Below the pieces are notes generated by a model. The model saw only the letters and a program-made list of their open reading frames with translations. It was not told the origin of the DNA and searched no databases. A DNA stretch of 64,000 nucleotides. Source: Seohaeicola saemankumensis. GTDB taxonomy: Bacteria; Pseudomonadota; Alphaproteobacteria; Rhodobacterales; Rhodobacteraceae. The DNA is taken from NCBI RefSeq assembly GCF_042678485.1, contig NZ_JBHTKR010000007.1, forward strand, positions 124,001 through 188,000, in the 5' to 3' direction. Shown here piece by piece: positions 55,279 to 64,000 of the stretch; the first letter of the stretch is position 1, and every line of letters begins with the position of its first letter. The translations under genes were made by a program, and so were the position numbers.

Positions 55279-56706
55279 ATGAATGTCTCCTTTCTTCTGA
55301 ACGGGGAAAGCGTGGTGCTGGCAGATGAGTCGCCCACCGTGACCGCGCTGGACTGGCTGCGCGAGACGCGCGGCCTGACAGCCACGAAAGAGGGTTGCAA
55401 CGAGGGCGATTGCGGCGCCTGCACCGTCATGGTCACCGATCCGGACGGCAGCAGCCGCGCATTGAACGCCTGCATCCTTTTTCTGCCGCAACTGGATGGT
55501 CGCGCCCTGCGCACGGTCGAAGGCATCACCGGCCCGGATGGCCACCTGCACCCGGTACAACAGGCCATGGTGGACCATCACGGCAGCCAATGTGGCTTCT
55601 GCACGCCGGGCTTCATCGCCGCAATGGCGGTGGCGCATCTGAACGGGGACAGGGACCACGACCGGTCACTGGCCGGAAACCTGTGCCGCTGCACCGGCTA
55701 TGCGCCGATCATCCGCGCCGCGAAAGCCGCCGAAGACGCGCCTGTGCCCGCCTGGATGACCCATGACCGCGATTTCTTCTTGCCGGAAATATCCGCGGGG
55801 GGATCGTCGAGCCGCAGGGTCGACGTGGGGGGCCGCCAGCCCCCCGCCAGTGCGGCCATGCAACCGACAAGCAGCGACGCGCTTGCCGCGGCCTATGCCG
55901 CGAACCCCGCGGCGACACTGGTGGCCGGTGCCACGGATGTCGGCCTTTGGGTCACCAAGCAGATGCGCGACCTTGGCCAGATGATCTTTCTGAACCGCTG
56001 CGCCGATCTGCAGCAGATCACGCAGAACGAAGATGCCGTGACCATCGGTGCAGGCGTCACCATCGCGCGGCTGATCCCGGTCATGGATGATCTGCATCCG
56101 TCCTGCGCGGCCATGCTGCGGCGCTATGGTTCGGCGCAGGTCCGGGCCGCGGCCACGATCGGGGGCAATATCGCCAATGGCTCGCCCATCGGTGACGGGC
56201 CGCCCGCGCTGATGGCGCTGGGTGCTGTGCTGCATCTGCGGCAGGGCGATGCGCGGCGCGAGATGGCGCTTGAGGATTTCTTTCTGGAGTATGGAAAGCA
56301 GGATCGCCGCCCCGGCGAATTCATCGAGGCTGTCACGATCCCGCGGCAGGCGGACAGGCTGCGCTGCCACAAGCTGTCCAAGCGGTTCGATCAGGATATC
56401 TCGGCGGTGTGCGGCTGCTTCTCGATCACCGTGATGGATGGCCGGGTGACTGCCGCCCGCATCGCCTTTGGCGGCATGGCGGGCATTCCGGCGCGCGCGC
56501 GCCATGTCGAGGCGGCATTGATCGGCCAGCCCTGGATCGCTGCGACCATTGATCGCGCGATGCAGGCTTTCGCGCAGGATTTCGTGCCGCTGTCGGACAT
56601 GCGCGCCTCGGCCGGGTACCGGCTGCAGACGGCGGCGAACATGCTGCGGCGCTATTTCCTTGAAGATACGGGTCAGACCGCCGGGATCATGGAGGTGCAG
56701 CCATGA
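55279..56706 (+). CDS. xdhA: Xanthine dehydrogenase small subunit (Fe-S and FAD), with in-frame repeat insertion
   Basis: Oxidises hypoxanthine and xanthine to urate together with XdhB. 475 residues. Two [2Fe-2S] domains: GCNEGDCGACTV and CGFCTPGF with NLCRCTGY; then the FAD-binding domain (LVAGATDVGLWV, TIGGNIANGSPIGDGPPAL). Between them, at about residues 166-191, lies a Gly/Ser/Arg/Pro-rich stretch encoded by a copy of the dispersed palindromic element (55773-55850). The insert keeps the frame, falls in a linker and probably leaves the enzyme active. The stop overlaps xdhB by four bases. Confidence 0.94.
   Translation: MNVSFLLNGESVVLADESPTVTALDWLRETRGLTATKEGCNEGDCGACTVMVTDPDGSSRALNACILFLPQLDGRALRTVEGITGPDGHLHPVQQAMVDHHGSQCGFCTPGFIAAMAVAHLNGDRDHDRSLAGNLCRCTGYAPIIRAAKAAEDAPVPAWMTHDRDFFLPEISAGGSSSRRVDVGGRQPPASAAMQPTSSDALAAAYAANPAATLVAGATDVGLWVTKQMRDLGQMIFLNRCADLQQITQNEDAVTIGAGVTIARLIPVMDDLHPSCAAMLRRYGSAQVRAAATIGGNIANGSPIGDGPPALMALGAVLHLRQGDARREMALEDFFLEYGKQDRRPGEFIEAVTIPRQADRLRCHKLSKRFDQDISAVCGCFSITVMDGRVTAARIAFGGMAGIPARARHVEAALIGQPWIAATIDRAMQAFAQDFVPLSDMRASAGYRLQTAANMLRRYFLEDTGQTAGIMEVQP
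55773..55850 (-). repeat. Palindromic element inside xdhA, copy C
   Basis: The minus-strand core GGATATTT-N3-GCAAGAAGA matches copies A and B. Next to it are two hairpins: GTCGA/TCGAC (55806-55824) and GGGGGGC/GCCCCCC (55827-55845, five-base loop). The element is translated in frame as part of XdhA. Confidence 0.85.
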
Positions 56707-59111
56707 GCCTGGCCAAACCCCTGCCCCATGACGCCGCACGCCTGCATGTGACGGGACAGGCGCGCTATGTCGATGATATTCCCCTGCCCGCCGATGCGCT
56801 GCACCTGGCCTTCGGTCTGTCCGGAATCGCGCGGGGCCGGATCACCGGGATGGACCTGGCGGCCGTGCGCGCCGCGCCCGGCGTGGTGATGGTTCTGACG
56901 GCGGAAGATCTGCCTTTTGCGAATGATGTCTCGCCTTCCGCCCATGACGAACCGCTTCTGGCCATGGGCCGCGTCCATTACCTGGGACAGCCGGTCTTTG
57001 CGGTGGTGGCGGATAGCCATCTGGCGGCGCGCCGCGCGGCACGGCTGGGCCGGATCGACTATGCCGAAGAGGTCCCGATCCTGACGATCGACCGGGCTCT
57101 GGCTGCAAACAGCCGTTTCGAGGATGGTCCGCGCATCTATGCCAAAGGCGATGCGCCCGCCGCGATCGCGGCGGCGCCGCATCGCGTGGAAGGGCGCTTC
57201 GAGATCGGCGGGCAGGAGCATTTCTACCTTGAGGGTCAGGCGGCCCTGGCCCTGCCACAGGAGGGCGGCGACATGGTGGTGCACAGCTCCACCCAGCACC
57301 CGACCGAAATCCAGCACAAGGTGGCCGAGGCCCTGGGCCTTCCCATGCATGGCGTCCGGGTCGAAGTGCGGCGCATGGGCGGGGGCTTCGGCGGCAAGGA
57401 AAGCCAGGGCAATGCGCTGGCCGTGGCCTGTGCGGTGGCGGCATCCCTGACCGGGCGGCCCTGCAAGATGCGCTATGACCGCGACGATGACATGGTGATC
57501 ACCGGCAAGCGGCATGACTTTCGCATCGATTACACGGCGGGCTTTGACGATGCGGGCCGCATCGCCGGGGTGGGTTTCGTGCAATATGCCCGCTGCGGCT
57601 GGGCGCAGGATCTGTCGCTGCCGGTGGCAGACCGCGCGATGCTGCATGCCGATAATGCTTACCTGCTTGAGCATGCCCGCATCGAAAGCCACCGCTTGAA
57701 GACCAACACGCAGAGCGCGACCGCGTTCCGTGGCTTCGGCGGCCCGCAGGGGATGGTCGGCATCGAGCGGGTGATGGATCACATCGCGCATTACCTGGGC
57801 CGCGACCCGTTGGACGTGCGGCGTGTGAATTATTATGCCGAAGCCGCGCCTGCGGCGGGCCGGAATGCGCCTGCGGCGGGCCGGAATGCGCCTGCGGCGG
57901 GCGGCGCAGGGGGGCTGTCTGCCCCCCCGTTCACCTCCGGTGAACACCCCCCCGAGGATATTTCGGGCAAGAAGATACAAACGACGCCCTACGGCATGGA
58001 GGTCGAGGATTTCATCCTGCATGCCATGACCGACCGGCTGACCGTGACGGGCGCGTATGACAGGCGGCGGCGGGCCGTGGCGGATTGGAACGCGACTCAC
58101 CCCGTCCTGAAACGCGGCCTTGCGCTGACGCCGGTGAAATTCGGGATTTCCTTCACGCTGACCCATCTCAACCAGGCGGGCGCCCTGGTGCATGTCTACC
58201 AGGATGGATCGATCCACCTGAACCATGGTGGCACCGAGATGGGCCAGGGCCTGTTCCAGAAGGTGGCGCAGGTCGCGGCCGCGCGCTTCGGGCTGGAGGT
58301 GGGGGCCGTCAAGATCACCGCCACGGATACCGGAAAAGTCCCCAATACATCGGCCACGGCCGCATCATCCGGGTCGGATCTGAACGGCATGGCCGTCAAG
58401 GCCGCCTGCGATACGATCCGCGACCGCATGGCCGCGCATCTGGCGGCGCTGCATCAGGTCGATGCCCTATCGGTGCGCTTCGAGGGTGGCCACGTCTACG
58501 CGGGCGAGGCCAGTTACAGCTTTGCCCAAGCCGCGCAGATGGCCTATGCGGCGCGGATCAGCCTGTCCGCGACAGGTTTCTATGCCACACCCAAGGTCGA
58601 ATGGGATCGCATCCGGGGGCATGGGCGGCCGTTCTTCTATTTCGCCTATGGTGCGGCGCTGACCGAGGTGGTGATCGACACCCTGACCGGCGAGACGCGG
58701 ATCCTGCGGGCCGATCTTCTGCATGACGCGGGCGCCAGCCTGAACCCGGCGCTGGACATCGGCCAGATCGAGGGCGGTTACGTGCAGGGCGCAGGCTGGC
58801 TGACGATGGAGGAGCTGGTGTGGGATCAGGCAGGGCGACTGCGCACACATGCGCCGTCGACCTACAAGATCCCCGCTGTGTCGGACCGGCCCGCGGTGTT
58901 CAACGTCGCGCTCTGGGAGGAGAGCAACCGGGAGGAGACGATCTATCGCTCGAAAGCCGTGGGCGAGCCGCCCTTCATGCTGGGCATCTCGGCGCTGATG
59001 GCGATTTCGGATGCTGTTTCCGCTTGCGGGCCGGGATATCCGGCGCTGGATGCGCCAGCGACGCCGGAGCGTATCCTGGCGGCTGTGCAGCGGGTGCGCG
59101 ATGGGCTTTGA
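56703..59111 (+). CDS. xdhB: Xanthine dehydrogenase large subunit (molybdopterin), with in-frame repeat insertion
   Basis: Molybdenum-cofactor subunit where the purine is hydroxylated. 802 residues. Motifs: GQEHFYLEGQAALA, RRMGGGFGGKESQ, AFRGFGGPQGM, GTEMGQGLFQKVAQVAA and the catalytic Glu in VGEPPFML near the C-terminus. At about residues 381-424 there is an Ala/Gly/Pro-rich insert of roughly 45 residues between VRRVNYY and TPYGME, encoded by tandem 21-bp repeats plus a palindromic element (57846-57977). It keeps the frame and should form a surface loop. Overlaps xdhA by 4 bases and xdhC by 11. Confidence 0.94.
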   Translation: MSLAKPLPHDAARLHVTGQARYVDDIPLPADALHLAFGLSGIARGRITGMDLAAVRAAPGVVMVLTAEDLPFANDVSPSAHDEPLLAMGRVHYLGQPVFAVVADSHLAARRAARLGRIDYAEEVPILTIDRALAANSRFEDGPRIYAKGDAPAAIAAAPHRVEGRFEIGGQEHFYLEGQAALALPQEGGDMVVHSSTQHPTEIQHKVAEALGLPMHGVRVEVRRMGGGFGGKESQGNALAVACAVAASLTGRPCKMRYDRDDDMVITGKRHDFRIDYTAGFDDAGRIAGVGFVQYARCGWAQDLSLPVADRAMLHADNAYLLEHARIESHRLKTNTQSATAFRGFGGPQGMVGIERVMDHIAHYLGRDPLDVRRVNYYAEAAPAAGRNAPAAGRNAPAAGGAGGLSAPPFTSGEHPPEDISGKKIQTTPYGMEVEDFILHAMTDRLTVTGAYDRRRRAVADWNATHPVLKRGLALTPVKFGISFTLTHLNQAGALVHVYQDGSIHLNHGGTEMGQGLFQKVAQVAAARFGLEVGAVKITATDTGKVPNTSATAASSGSDLNGMAVKAACDTIRDRMAAHLAALHQVDALSVRFEGGHVYAGEASYSFAQAAQMAYAARISLSATGFYATPKVEWDRIRGHGRPFFYFAYGAALTEVVIDTLTGETRILRADLLHDAGASLNPALDIGQIEGGYVQGAGWLTMEELVWDQAGRLRTHAPSTYKIPAVSDRPAVFNVALWEESNREETIYRSKAVGEPPFMLGISALMAISDAVSACGPGYPALDAPATPERILAAVQRVRDGL
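57846..57902 (+). repeat. Tandem 21-bp repeats in xdhB (2.7 copies)
   Basis: Units 57846-57866 and 57867-57887 are identical; a third partial unit ends at 57902. Each encodes A-P-A-A-G-R-N. The array abuts the palindromic element. Confidence 0.95.
57909..57977 (+). repeat. Palindromic element inside xdhB, copy D
   Basis: Contains hairpins GGGGGGC/GCCCCCC (57909-57927), GTTCACC/GGTGAAC (57929-57945) and CCCGA/TCGGG (57951-57967), followed by the core GGATATTT-N3-GCAAGAAGA at 57956-57975. Translated in frame in XdhB. Confidence 0.88.
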
Positions 59112-60060
59112 TCTTGCAGAATTGACCACCGCCGTGACCGGTCATGGTCGGGTCGCACGGGTGGTGATCGCGCAGGTGCGCGGGTCGTCGCCGCGAGAGG
59201 TCGGGGCGGCGATGCTGGTCTGGCCAGAGGGTCAATCGGGCACGATCGGCGGCGGCGCGCTGGAGCATCAGGCGGCGCAAGCGGCGCGCGCAATGCTGGC
59301 GGGCGGGCCTGCGTCTCGGCTTTCCCGGCATGCGCTGGGGCCGGATCTGGGGCAATGCTGCGGCGGGTCGGTGCAATTGCTGAGTGAGGTATATGATGCG
59401 GTCGCGCTTGAGGTCCTGGAGGGACATGAGGTGATTGCCCGCCCCGTGACGCAGGGGACGCAGGGGACGCAGACGCCGCTGGCCGTGCAGCGCCTGCTGC
59501 ACCGCGCGCGCGCGCAGGGCCAGCGGCCCGCGCCGCAGCTGATCGAGGGCTGGATGGTCGAATCCCTGGCGCGCGCTTCGGTGCCGCTGTGGATCTGGGG
59601 CGCGGGCCATGTGGGGCGCGCGCTGGTCGCGACGCTGTCGCCGCTGCCCGATCTGGCCATCACCTGGGTCGATACGCACCCCGAGCGCTTTCCGGCCCAA
59701 AACCCATGGGGCGTCACGATCCTGCCGGCGGCAGAACCGGCCCGCCTGGTGCCGCATGCGCCCAAAGATGCACATCATCTGATCCTGACCTATTCCCATG
59801 CGCTGGATCTGGCGCTGTGTCACGGGCTGCTGGAGCATGGCTTTGCCAGCGCGGGCCTGATCGGATCAGCGACGAAATGGGCGCGGTTCCGGTCGCGGCT
59901 GCAGGCGCTGGGCCATGCTTGCGCGCACATCGCGCGCATCCGTTGCCCCATCGGCGCGCCGACACTGGGCAAACATCCGCAAGCGATTGCAATCGGCGTG
60001 GCGGCCAGCCTAATGAACGGCCTAGCGGCCGAGACCGACAGAAAGGAACGCAGCGCATGA
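59101..60060 (+). CDS. xdhC: Xanthine dehydrogenase accessory protein XdhC
   Basis: Binds molybdenum cofactor, promotes its sulfuration and inserts it into XdhB. 319 residues from ATG 59101. N-terminal XdhC/CoxI part (VVIAQVRGSSPREVGAAMLV, GTIGGGALEHQA, QCCGGSVQL) and C-terminal Rossmann part (LWIWGAGHVGRALV, GLIGSATKWARFRSRL). A short tandem repeat of GGGACGCAG encodes T-Q-G-T-Q-G-T-Q in the linker. Overlaps xdhB by 11 bases and the ABC ATPase gene by 4. Confidence 0.93.
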   Translation: MGFDLAELTTAVTGHGRVARVVIAQVRGSSPREVGAAMLVWPEGQSGTIGGGALEHQAAQAARAMLAGGPASRLSRHALGPDLGQCCGGSVQLLSEVYDAVALEVLEGHEVIARPVTQGTQGTQTPLAVQRLLHRARAQGQRPAPQLIEGWMVESLARASVPLWIWGAGHVGRALVATLSPLPDLAITWVDTHPERFPAQNPWGVTILPAAEPARLVPHAPKDAHHLILTYSHALDLALCHGLLEHGFASAGLIGSATKWARFRSRLQALGHACAHIARIRCPIGAPTLGKHPQAIAIGVAASLMNGLAAETDRKERSA

Positions 60061-61574
60061 CCGCACCGGTTCTGAGCATCAAGGGCCTGACCAAGGCCTA
60101 TCCGGGTGTCGTGGCGAATGCGGATGTGTCATTCGATGTCATGGAGGGCGAGGTTCATGCCCTGCTGGGCGAGAATGGCGCGGGCAAGTCCACTCTGGTC
60201 AAGATGATCTATGGCCTTGTGAAACCCGACCACGGCAGCATGACCTTTCAGGGCAAACCCTATGCCCCTGCCGAACCGCGCGCCGCGCGGGCGGCGGGCG
60301 TGGCGATGGTGTTCCAGCATTTTTCCCTGTTCGACGCGCTGAACGTGGCCGAGAATATCGCCCTGGGGATGGAGCATCCTCCCCGGTTGGCCGATCTGGC
60401 GGGACGTATCCGCGAGGTATCCGAAACCTACGGCCTGCCGCTGGACCCGTTCCGCACCGTGGGCGACCTGTCCGCGGGGGAACGCCAGCGGGTCGAGATC
60501 ATCCGCTGCCTGCTGCAGGATCCGCGCCTGCTGATCATGGACGAGCCGACATCGGTGCTGACCCCGCAAGAGGTGGAAATCCTGTTCCAGACCCTGCGCA
60601 AGCTGACGGCCGAGGGCGTGGCGATCCTTTATATCAGTCACAAGCTGGAGGAGATCCGCACGCTTTGCGATACGGCCACGATCCTGCGGCTGGGCAAGAA
60701 GGTAGCAACCTGCACCCCCGCCGAGACAACCGCGCGCCAACTGGCCGAGATGATGGTGGGCACGGTGTTGCACACGCCGGAACGCGGCGGCAGGGCGCTG
60801 GGCGATGTGGCGCTGGAACTGAGCGGGCTATCGGTCCGCTCGCCGTCAGCTTTCGGATGTTCGCTCAAGGACATCAGCCTGGCGGTGCGGCAGGGCGAGG
60901 TGCTGGGGCTTGGCGGGGTTGCCGGGAACGGACAGGACGAGTTGTTGGGCGCGCTGTCCGGCGAATTGCGCAGCAGCCCCGACATGGTGCAGATGCACGG
61001 CAAGGCCATCGGCATGCTGGGGCCGATGGAACGGCGGCGGATCGGGCTGCTGTGTGCGCCCGAGGAACGGCTGGGCCACGCGGCGGCGCCCGACATGAGC
61101 CTGACCGAGAACGCGATGCTGACCGGATCGCTGCGCGAAGGGCTGGAACGGCGCGGGTTCCTGGACTGGGGCCGCGCCAAGGGATTTGCCGAGGCCATCA
61201 TCGCGCGTTTTGATGTGCGCACACCCGGGCCCGGCAATGCGGCGCGATCGCTGTCGGGGGGCAACCTGCAGAAATTCGTCATCGGGCGCGAGGTGATGCA
61301 GCGCCCCGAGGTGCTGGTGGTCAACCAGCCGACATGGGGTGTGGATGCCGCGGCTGCGGCCGCGATCCGGCAGGCGCTGCTTGATCTTGCGGCGGGCGGC
61401 ACCGCGGTCGTGGTGATCAGCCAGGACCTGGACGAGCTGATGGAGATCGCGGACAGGTTCGGTGCCTTGAACGAGGGGCGGCTGTCACGCATCCGGCCCA
61501 CGTCGGAGCTGAACATCGAGGAGATCGGGCTGATGATGGGTGGCGCCCATGACATGGAGGTGGCGCATGTCTGA
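60057..61574 (+). CDS. BMP-type nucleoside ABC transporter, ATP-binding subunit
   Basis: Double ABC protein (505 residues) of the purine nucleoside uptake group (YufO/NupA-like). The first domain is complete: Walker A GENGAGKST, signature LSAGERQRVEI, Walker B LLIMDEPTSVLTP and switch His. The second has lost Walker A Lys (GVAGNGQDELL) and Walker B acidic residues (VLVVNQPTWGVD) but keeps LSGGNLQKFV, as is usual in this family. Translationally coupled to xdhC, which supports purine substrates. Confidence 0.92.
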   Translation: MTAPVLSIKGLTKAYPGVVANADVSFDVMEGEVHALLGENGAGKSTLVKMIYGLVKPDHGSMTFQGKPYAPAEPRAARAAGVAMVFQHFSLFDALNVAENIALGMEHPPRLADLAGRIREVSETYGLPLDPFRTVGDLSAGERQRVEIIRCLLQDPRLLIMDEPTSVLTPQEVEILFQTLRKLTAEGVAILYISHKLEEIRTLCDTATILRLGKKVATCTPAETTARQLAEMMVGTVLHTPERGGRALGDVALELSGLSVRSPSAFGCSLKDISLAVRQGEVLGLGGVAGNGQDELLGALSGELRSSPDMVQMHGKAIGMLGPMERRRIGLLCAPEERLGHAAAPDMSLTENAMLTGSLREGLERRGFLDWGRAKGFAEAIIARFDVRTPGPGNAARSLSGGNLQKFVIGREVMQRPEVLVVNQPTWGVDAAAAAAIRQALLDLAAGGTAVVVISQDLDELMEIADRFGALNEGRLSRIRPTSELNIEEIGLMMGGAHDMEVAHV

Positions 61575-61619
61575 GGCGGCAGAGCATGAGTATTTGAGGA
61601 ACGATGAAGGAGCCGCGCC

Positions 61620-62702
61620 ATGCTGAAGCTTGAAAAGCGGCCGCAGCCTTCGAAGGCCTGGGTCTGGCTGGCCCCCATCGTGGCGGTGGTCGCGACGATG
61701 ATCGCGGGGGGCTTGCTGTTCGCGCTTCTGGGCAAGGACCCGCTGGTCGCGATACGCACGATCTTCTGGGATCCCCTGTTTTCCGAATTCGCCTTTTTCT
61801 ACCGTCCGCAACTTCTGGTGAAGGGCGCGCCACTGGTCCTGATCGCCATCGGGCTGAGCCTGGGTTTCCGGGCAGGCATCTGGAACATCGGGGCCGAGGG
61901 GCAATATATCGTCGGCGCATTGTGCGGCGCGGGTGTGGGCCTTGCCTTCTACCCGGTTGAGGGATGGTTCATCTTTCCGCTGATGGTGATGGCTGGCGCG
62001 CTGGGGGGCTGGGCCTGGGCCATGATCCCGGCCGTTCTGAAGGTCAAATTCGGCACCAACGAGATACTTGTGTCGCTGATGCTGGTCTATGTGGCCGAGC
62101 AGTTGCTGGCCTCGATGGCGCTGGGGCTGATGAAGAATCCCGAAGGTTTCGGTTTTCCCGGCTCGCGCAACCTGCAGCAATATCCCAGCGCCCATAATGC
62201 GGAACTGATCGCGGGATCGGGGATGCACTGGGGCGTTGTCGCGGCCATGGTGGCGGTGATTTTCGCCTATGTGCTGATGACGCGGCATATTCTTGGCTTT
62301 CATATCCGCCTGACCGGAGAGGCGCCGCGCGCGGCGCGCTTCGCGGGTGTGAACCCGGCACGGCTGGTGCTGGTCTGCCTGGGGCTTGCGGGCGCGCTGG
62401 CGGGACTTGCCGGCATGTTCGAGGTCTCGGGGCCTGCCGGGCGAGTCAGCATCGACTTCAACGTGGGCTACGGCTTTACCGCGATCATCGTGGCTTTCCT
62501 GGGCCGGTTGCATCCGCTGGGCATCCTGCTGGCGGGTCTGCTGATGGCGCTGACCTATATCGGCGGCGAGATCGCGCAATCGCGGCTGGGGCTGCCGGCG
62601 GCGGCAATCCAGATGTTCCAGGGGATGTTGCTGTTCTTCCTGCTGGCAGTCGATGTGATGACCAATTACCGGCTGCGGCTGACATGGCGTGAGGTGGCAT
62701 GA
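61620..62702 (+). CDS. BMP-type nucleoside ABC transporter, permease subunit 1
   Basis: 360 residues with about nine membrane segments. Family phrases: GLSLGFRAGIWNIGAEGQY, FGTNEILVSLMLVYVAEQLL, and the cytoplasmic loop TGEAPRAARFAGVNP that contacts the ATPase. AAGGAG lies about nine bases before the ATG. The 45-base gap after the ATPase gene contains TATTT-rich sequence at 61588-61609 that faintly resembles the dispersed element core. The stop overlaps the second permease by 4 bases. Confidence 0.93.
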   Translation: MLKLEKRPQPSKAWVWLAPIVAVVATMIAGGLLFALLGKDPLVAIRTIFWDPLFSEFAFFYRPQLLVKGAPLVLIAIGLSLGFRAGIWNIGAEGQYIVGALCGAGVGLAFYPVEGWFIFPLMVMAGALGGWAWAMIPAVLKVKFGTNEILVSLMLVYVAEQLLASMALGLMKNPEGFGFPGSRNLQQYPSAHNAELIAGSGMHWGVVAAMVAVIFAYVLMTRHILGFHIRLTGEAPRAARFAGVNPARLVLVCLGLAGALAGLAGMFEVSGPAGRVSIDFNVGYGFTAIIVAFLGRLHPLGILLAGLLMALTYIGGEIAQSRLGLPAAAIQMFQGMLLFFLLAVDVMTNYRLRLTWREVA

Positions 62703-63622
62703 TGGATCTGTCGTCAATCAATCCGATCCTGCTGCTGGCCTCGCTGATGGTGGCGGCGACCCCGTTGCTGCTGGCGGCGGTGGGCGAGCTTGTGGTGGAA
62801 AAGGCAGGTGTTCTGAACCTGGGCGTCGAGGGGATGATGATCACCGGCGCGATCTGCGGCTTTGCCATCGCGGTGAACACGGGAAATCCGATGCTGGGCG
62901 TTCTGGCTGCTGCCGCGGGGGGGGCTGCGCTGTCGCTTCTGTTTGCGGCGCTCACGCAGCTTGTGCTGGCCAACCAGGTGGCCTCGGGGCTTGGGCTGAC
63001 GCTGTTCGGGCTGGGCCTGTCCTCGTTGATCGGCCAGGGCTACCAGGGCATTCGCCCGCCATCCTTTCCCCGGCTGAACGTGCCCGGCCTGTCGGACATG
63101 CCGGTGCTGGGGCGGATCCTGTTCTCGCATGATCTGATGGTGTATCTGGGCCTGATCATCGTCTCCGCCGTCTGGTTCATGCTGAAATACACCCGCGCCG
63201 GGCTGATCCTGCGGGCGGTCGGCGAGAACCACGAGGCGGCCCATGCCCTTGGCTACAAGGTCGTGCGCATCCGCATTCTGGCGATTCTCTTCGGCGGGGC
63301 CTGCGCCGGGATGGGAGGCGCCTATATCAGCCTGATCCGCGTGCCGCAGTGGACCGAGGGAATGACGGCCGGAATCGGCTGGATCGCCCTGGCGCTGGTG
63401 GTATTTGCCAGCTGGAAGCCCTGGCGCGTCCTGCTGGGTGCCTATCTTTTTGGCGGCGTGACGGTGATTCAGCTAAATCTGCAGGCGGCGGGCGTTGCGA
63501 TTCCCGTCGAATATCTGGCAATGTCGCCCTATCTGATCACCATCCTCGTGCTGGTCATCATGTCGGCCGACAAAAGCAGCGCGCCTGCCTCGTTGGGCCG
63601 TATTTTCCATGCCTCGCGATGA
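62699..63622 (+). CDS. BMP-type nucleoside ABC transporter, permease subunit 2
   Basis: 307 residues with about eight membrane segments. Typical opening ATPLLLAAVGELVVEKAGVLNLGVEGMM, and loop RAVGENHEAAHALGYKVVRIR. Forms a heterodimer with permease 1. ATG overlaps the previous stop (ATGA). Followed by a 68-base gap and then the binding protein. Confidence 0.94.
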   Translation: MMDLSSINPILLLASLMVAATPLLLAAVGELVVEKAGVLNLGVEGMMITGAICGFAIAVNTGNPMLGVLAAAAGGAALSLLFAALTQLVLANQVASGLGLTLFGLGLSSLIGQGYQGIRPPSFPRLNVPGLSDMPVLGRILFSHDLMVYLGLIIVSAVWFMLKYTRAGLILRAVGENHEAAHALGYKVVRIRILAILFGGACAGMGGAYISLIRVPQWTEGMTAGIGWIALALVVFASWKPWRVLLGAYLFGGVTVIQLNLQAAGVAIPVEYLAMSPYLITILVLVIMSADKSSAPASLGRIFHASR

Positions 63623-63690
63623 GGTCAATCATTTCTGATCCGGCGGATCGGGGCGTTTTCAACAAGACCATCCAACAGGGGGAAACCTGA

Positions 63691-64000
<310 letters not shown>

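Noticed and set aside
61588..61609. Possible fifth copy of the dispersed element core
   Set aside because: GAGTATTT-N3-GAACGATGAAG resembles the core in layout only; too few matching bases to call.
61568..61627. 19-codon open frame between the ABC ATPase and permease 1
   Set aside because: It overlaps both neighbours and has no ribosome binding site of its own; its AAGGAG serves permease 1.

Overview
The window is a GC-rich chromosomal segment of an alphaproteobacterium, very probably Rhodobacterales (Rhodobacteraceae/Roseobacteraceae). This rests on the RpoHII-type sigma factor next to chaN and coaBC, the rsmI-yraN-gshB cluster, hisS-hisZ-hisG, a B12-dependent ribonucleotide reductase, an FNR-type box, and dispersed GGATATTT-N3-GCAAGAAGA elements of a kind common in this group. 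It looks like core chromosome with small accessory patches. I saw no tRNA, rRNA, CRISPR array, prophage or intact insertion sequence.

Layout. 1-3983: end of an elongasome operon (PBP2 mrdA cut at the left edge, rodA) and a hydroxyacid dehydrogenase. 3997-5383: SseB-like protein and a UDG-family glycosylase (minus strand). 5615-10457: capsule/LPS block (kpsT, kpsE-like, kdsA, phosphohexomutase), ending in a strong terminator. 10513-18215: minus-strand housekeeping block (M3 peptidase, ThiF/MoeB-like, dut, coaBC, chaN, rpoHII), interrupted by one plus-strand secreted VCBS-like gene. 18330-21043: cobU, a phosphatase and comM. 21050-24881: gshB, yraN, rsmI and, divergently, an LpoA-like lipoprotein. 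24841-33120: glnD, murJ, a phosphoribosyltransferase, a rhomboid lacking its catalytic residues, trpS and an unknown membrane protein. 33204-40198: PHA synthase behind an FNR-like box, an L,D-transpeptidase, a VOC protein, a DUF2157/GDYXXLXY pair, a BCAT-family aminotransferase and a universal stress protein. 40256-42706: small rearranged patch with a response-regulator/TctA chimeric remnant, a compositionally distinct cytochrome c and a DUF2254 protein. 42788-55066: nrdJ, DUF1489, SulP, hisS-hisZ-hisG, enoyl-CoA hydratase, slyX and dnaE. 55279-64000: xdhABC, then a BMP-type nucleoside ABC transporter cut at the right edge.

Functional links. xdhABC and the BMP-type transporter overlap end to end and look like one purine uptake and oxidation operon. 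The rpoHII upstream region carries a TGATCC-N18-TATCAA element, matching the extracytoplasmic sigma E to RpoHII cascade known from Rhodobacter sphaeroides. The cell-envelope theme recurs (mrdA-rodA, murJ, LpoA-like, L,D-transpeptidase, capsule genes).

Most notable are palindromic repeat elements translated in frame inside xdhA and xdhB, related to two identical 38-base intergenic copies at 30129-30166 and 39635-39672. Next come the chimeric remnant of a tricarboxylate-transport locus and the catalytically bare rhomboid. I found no convincing new defence or mobile system. All calls come from reading the sequence; no database search was run.
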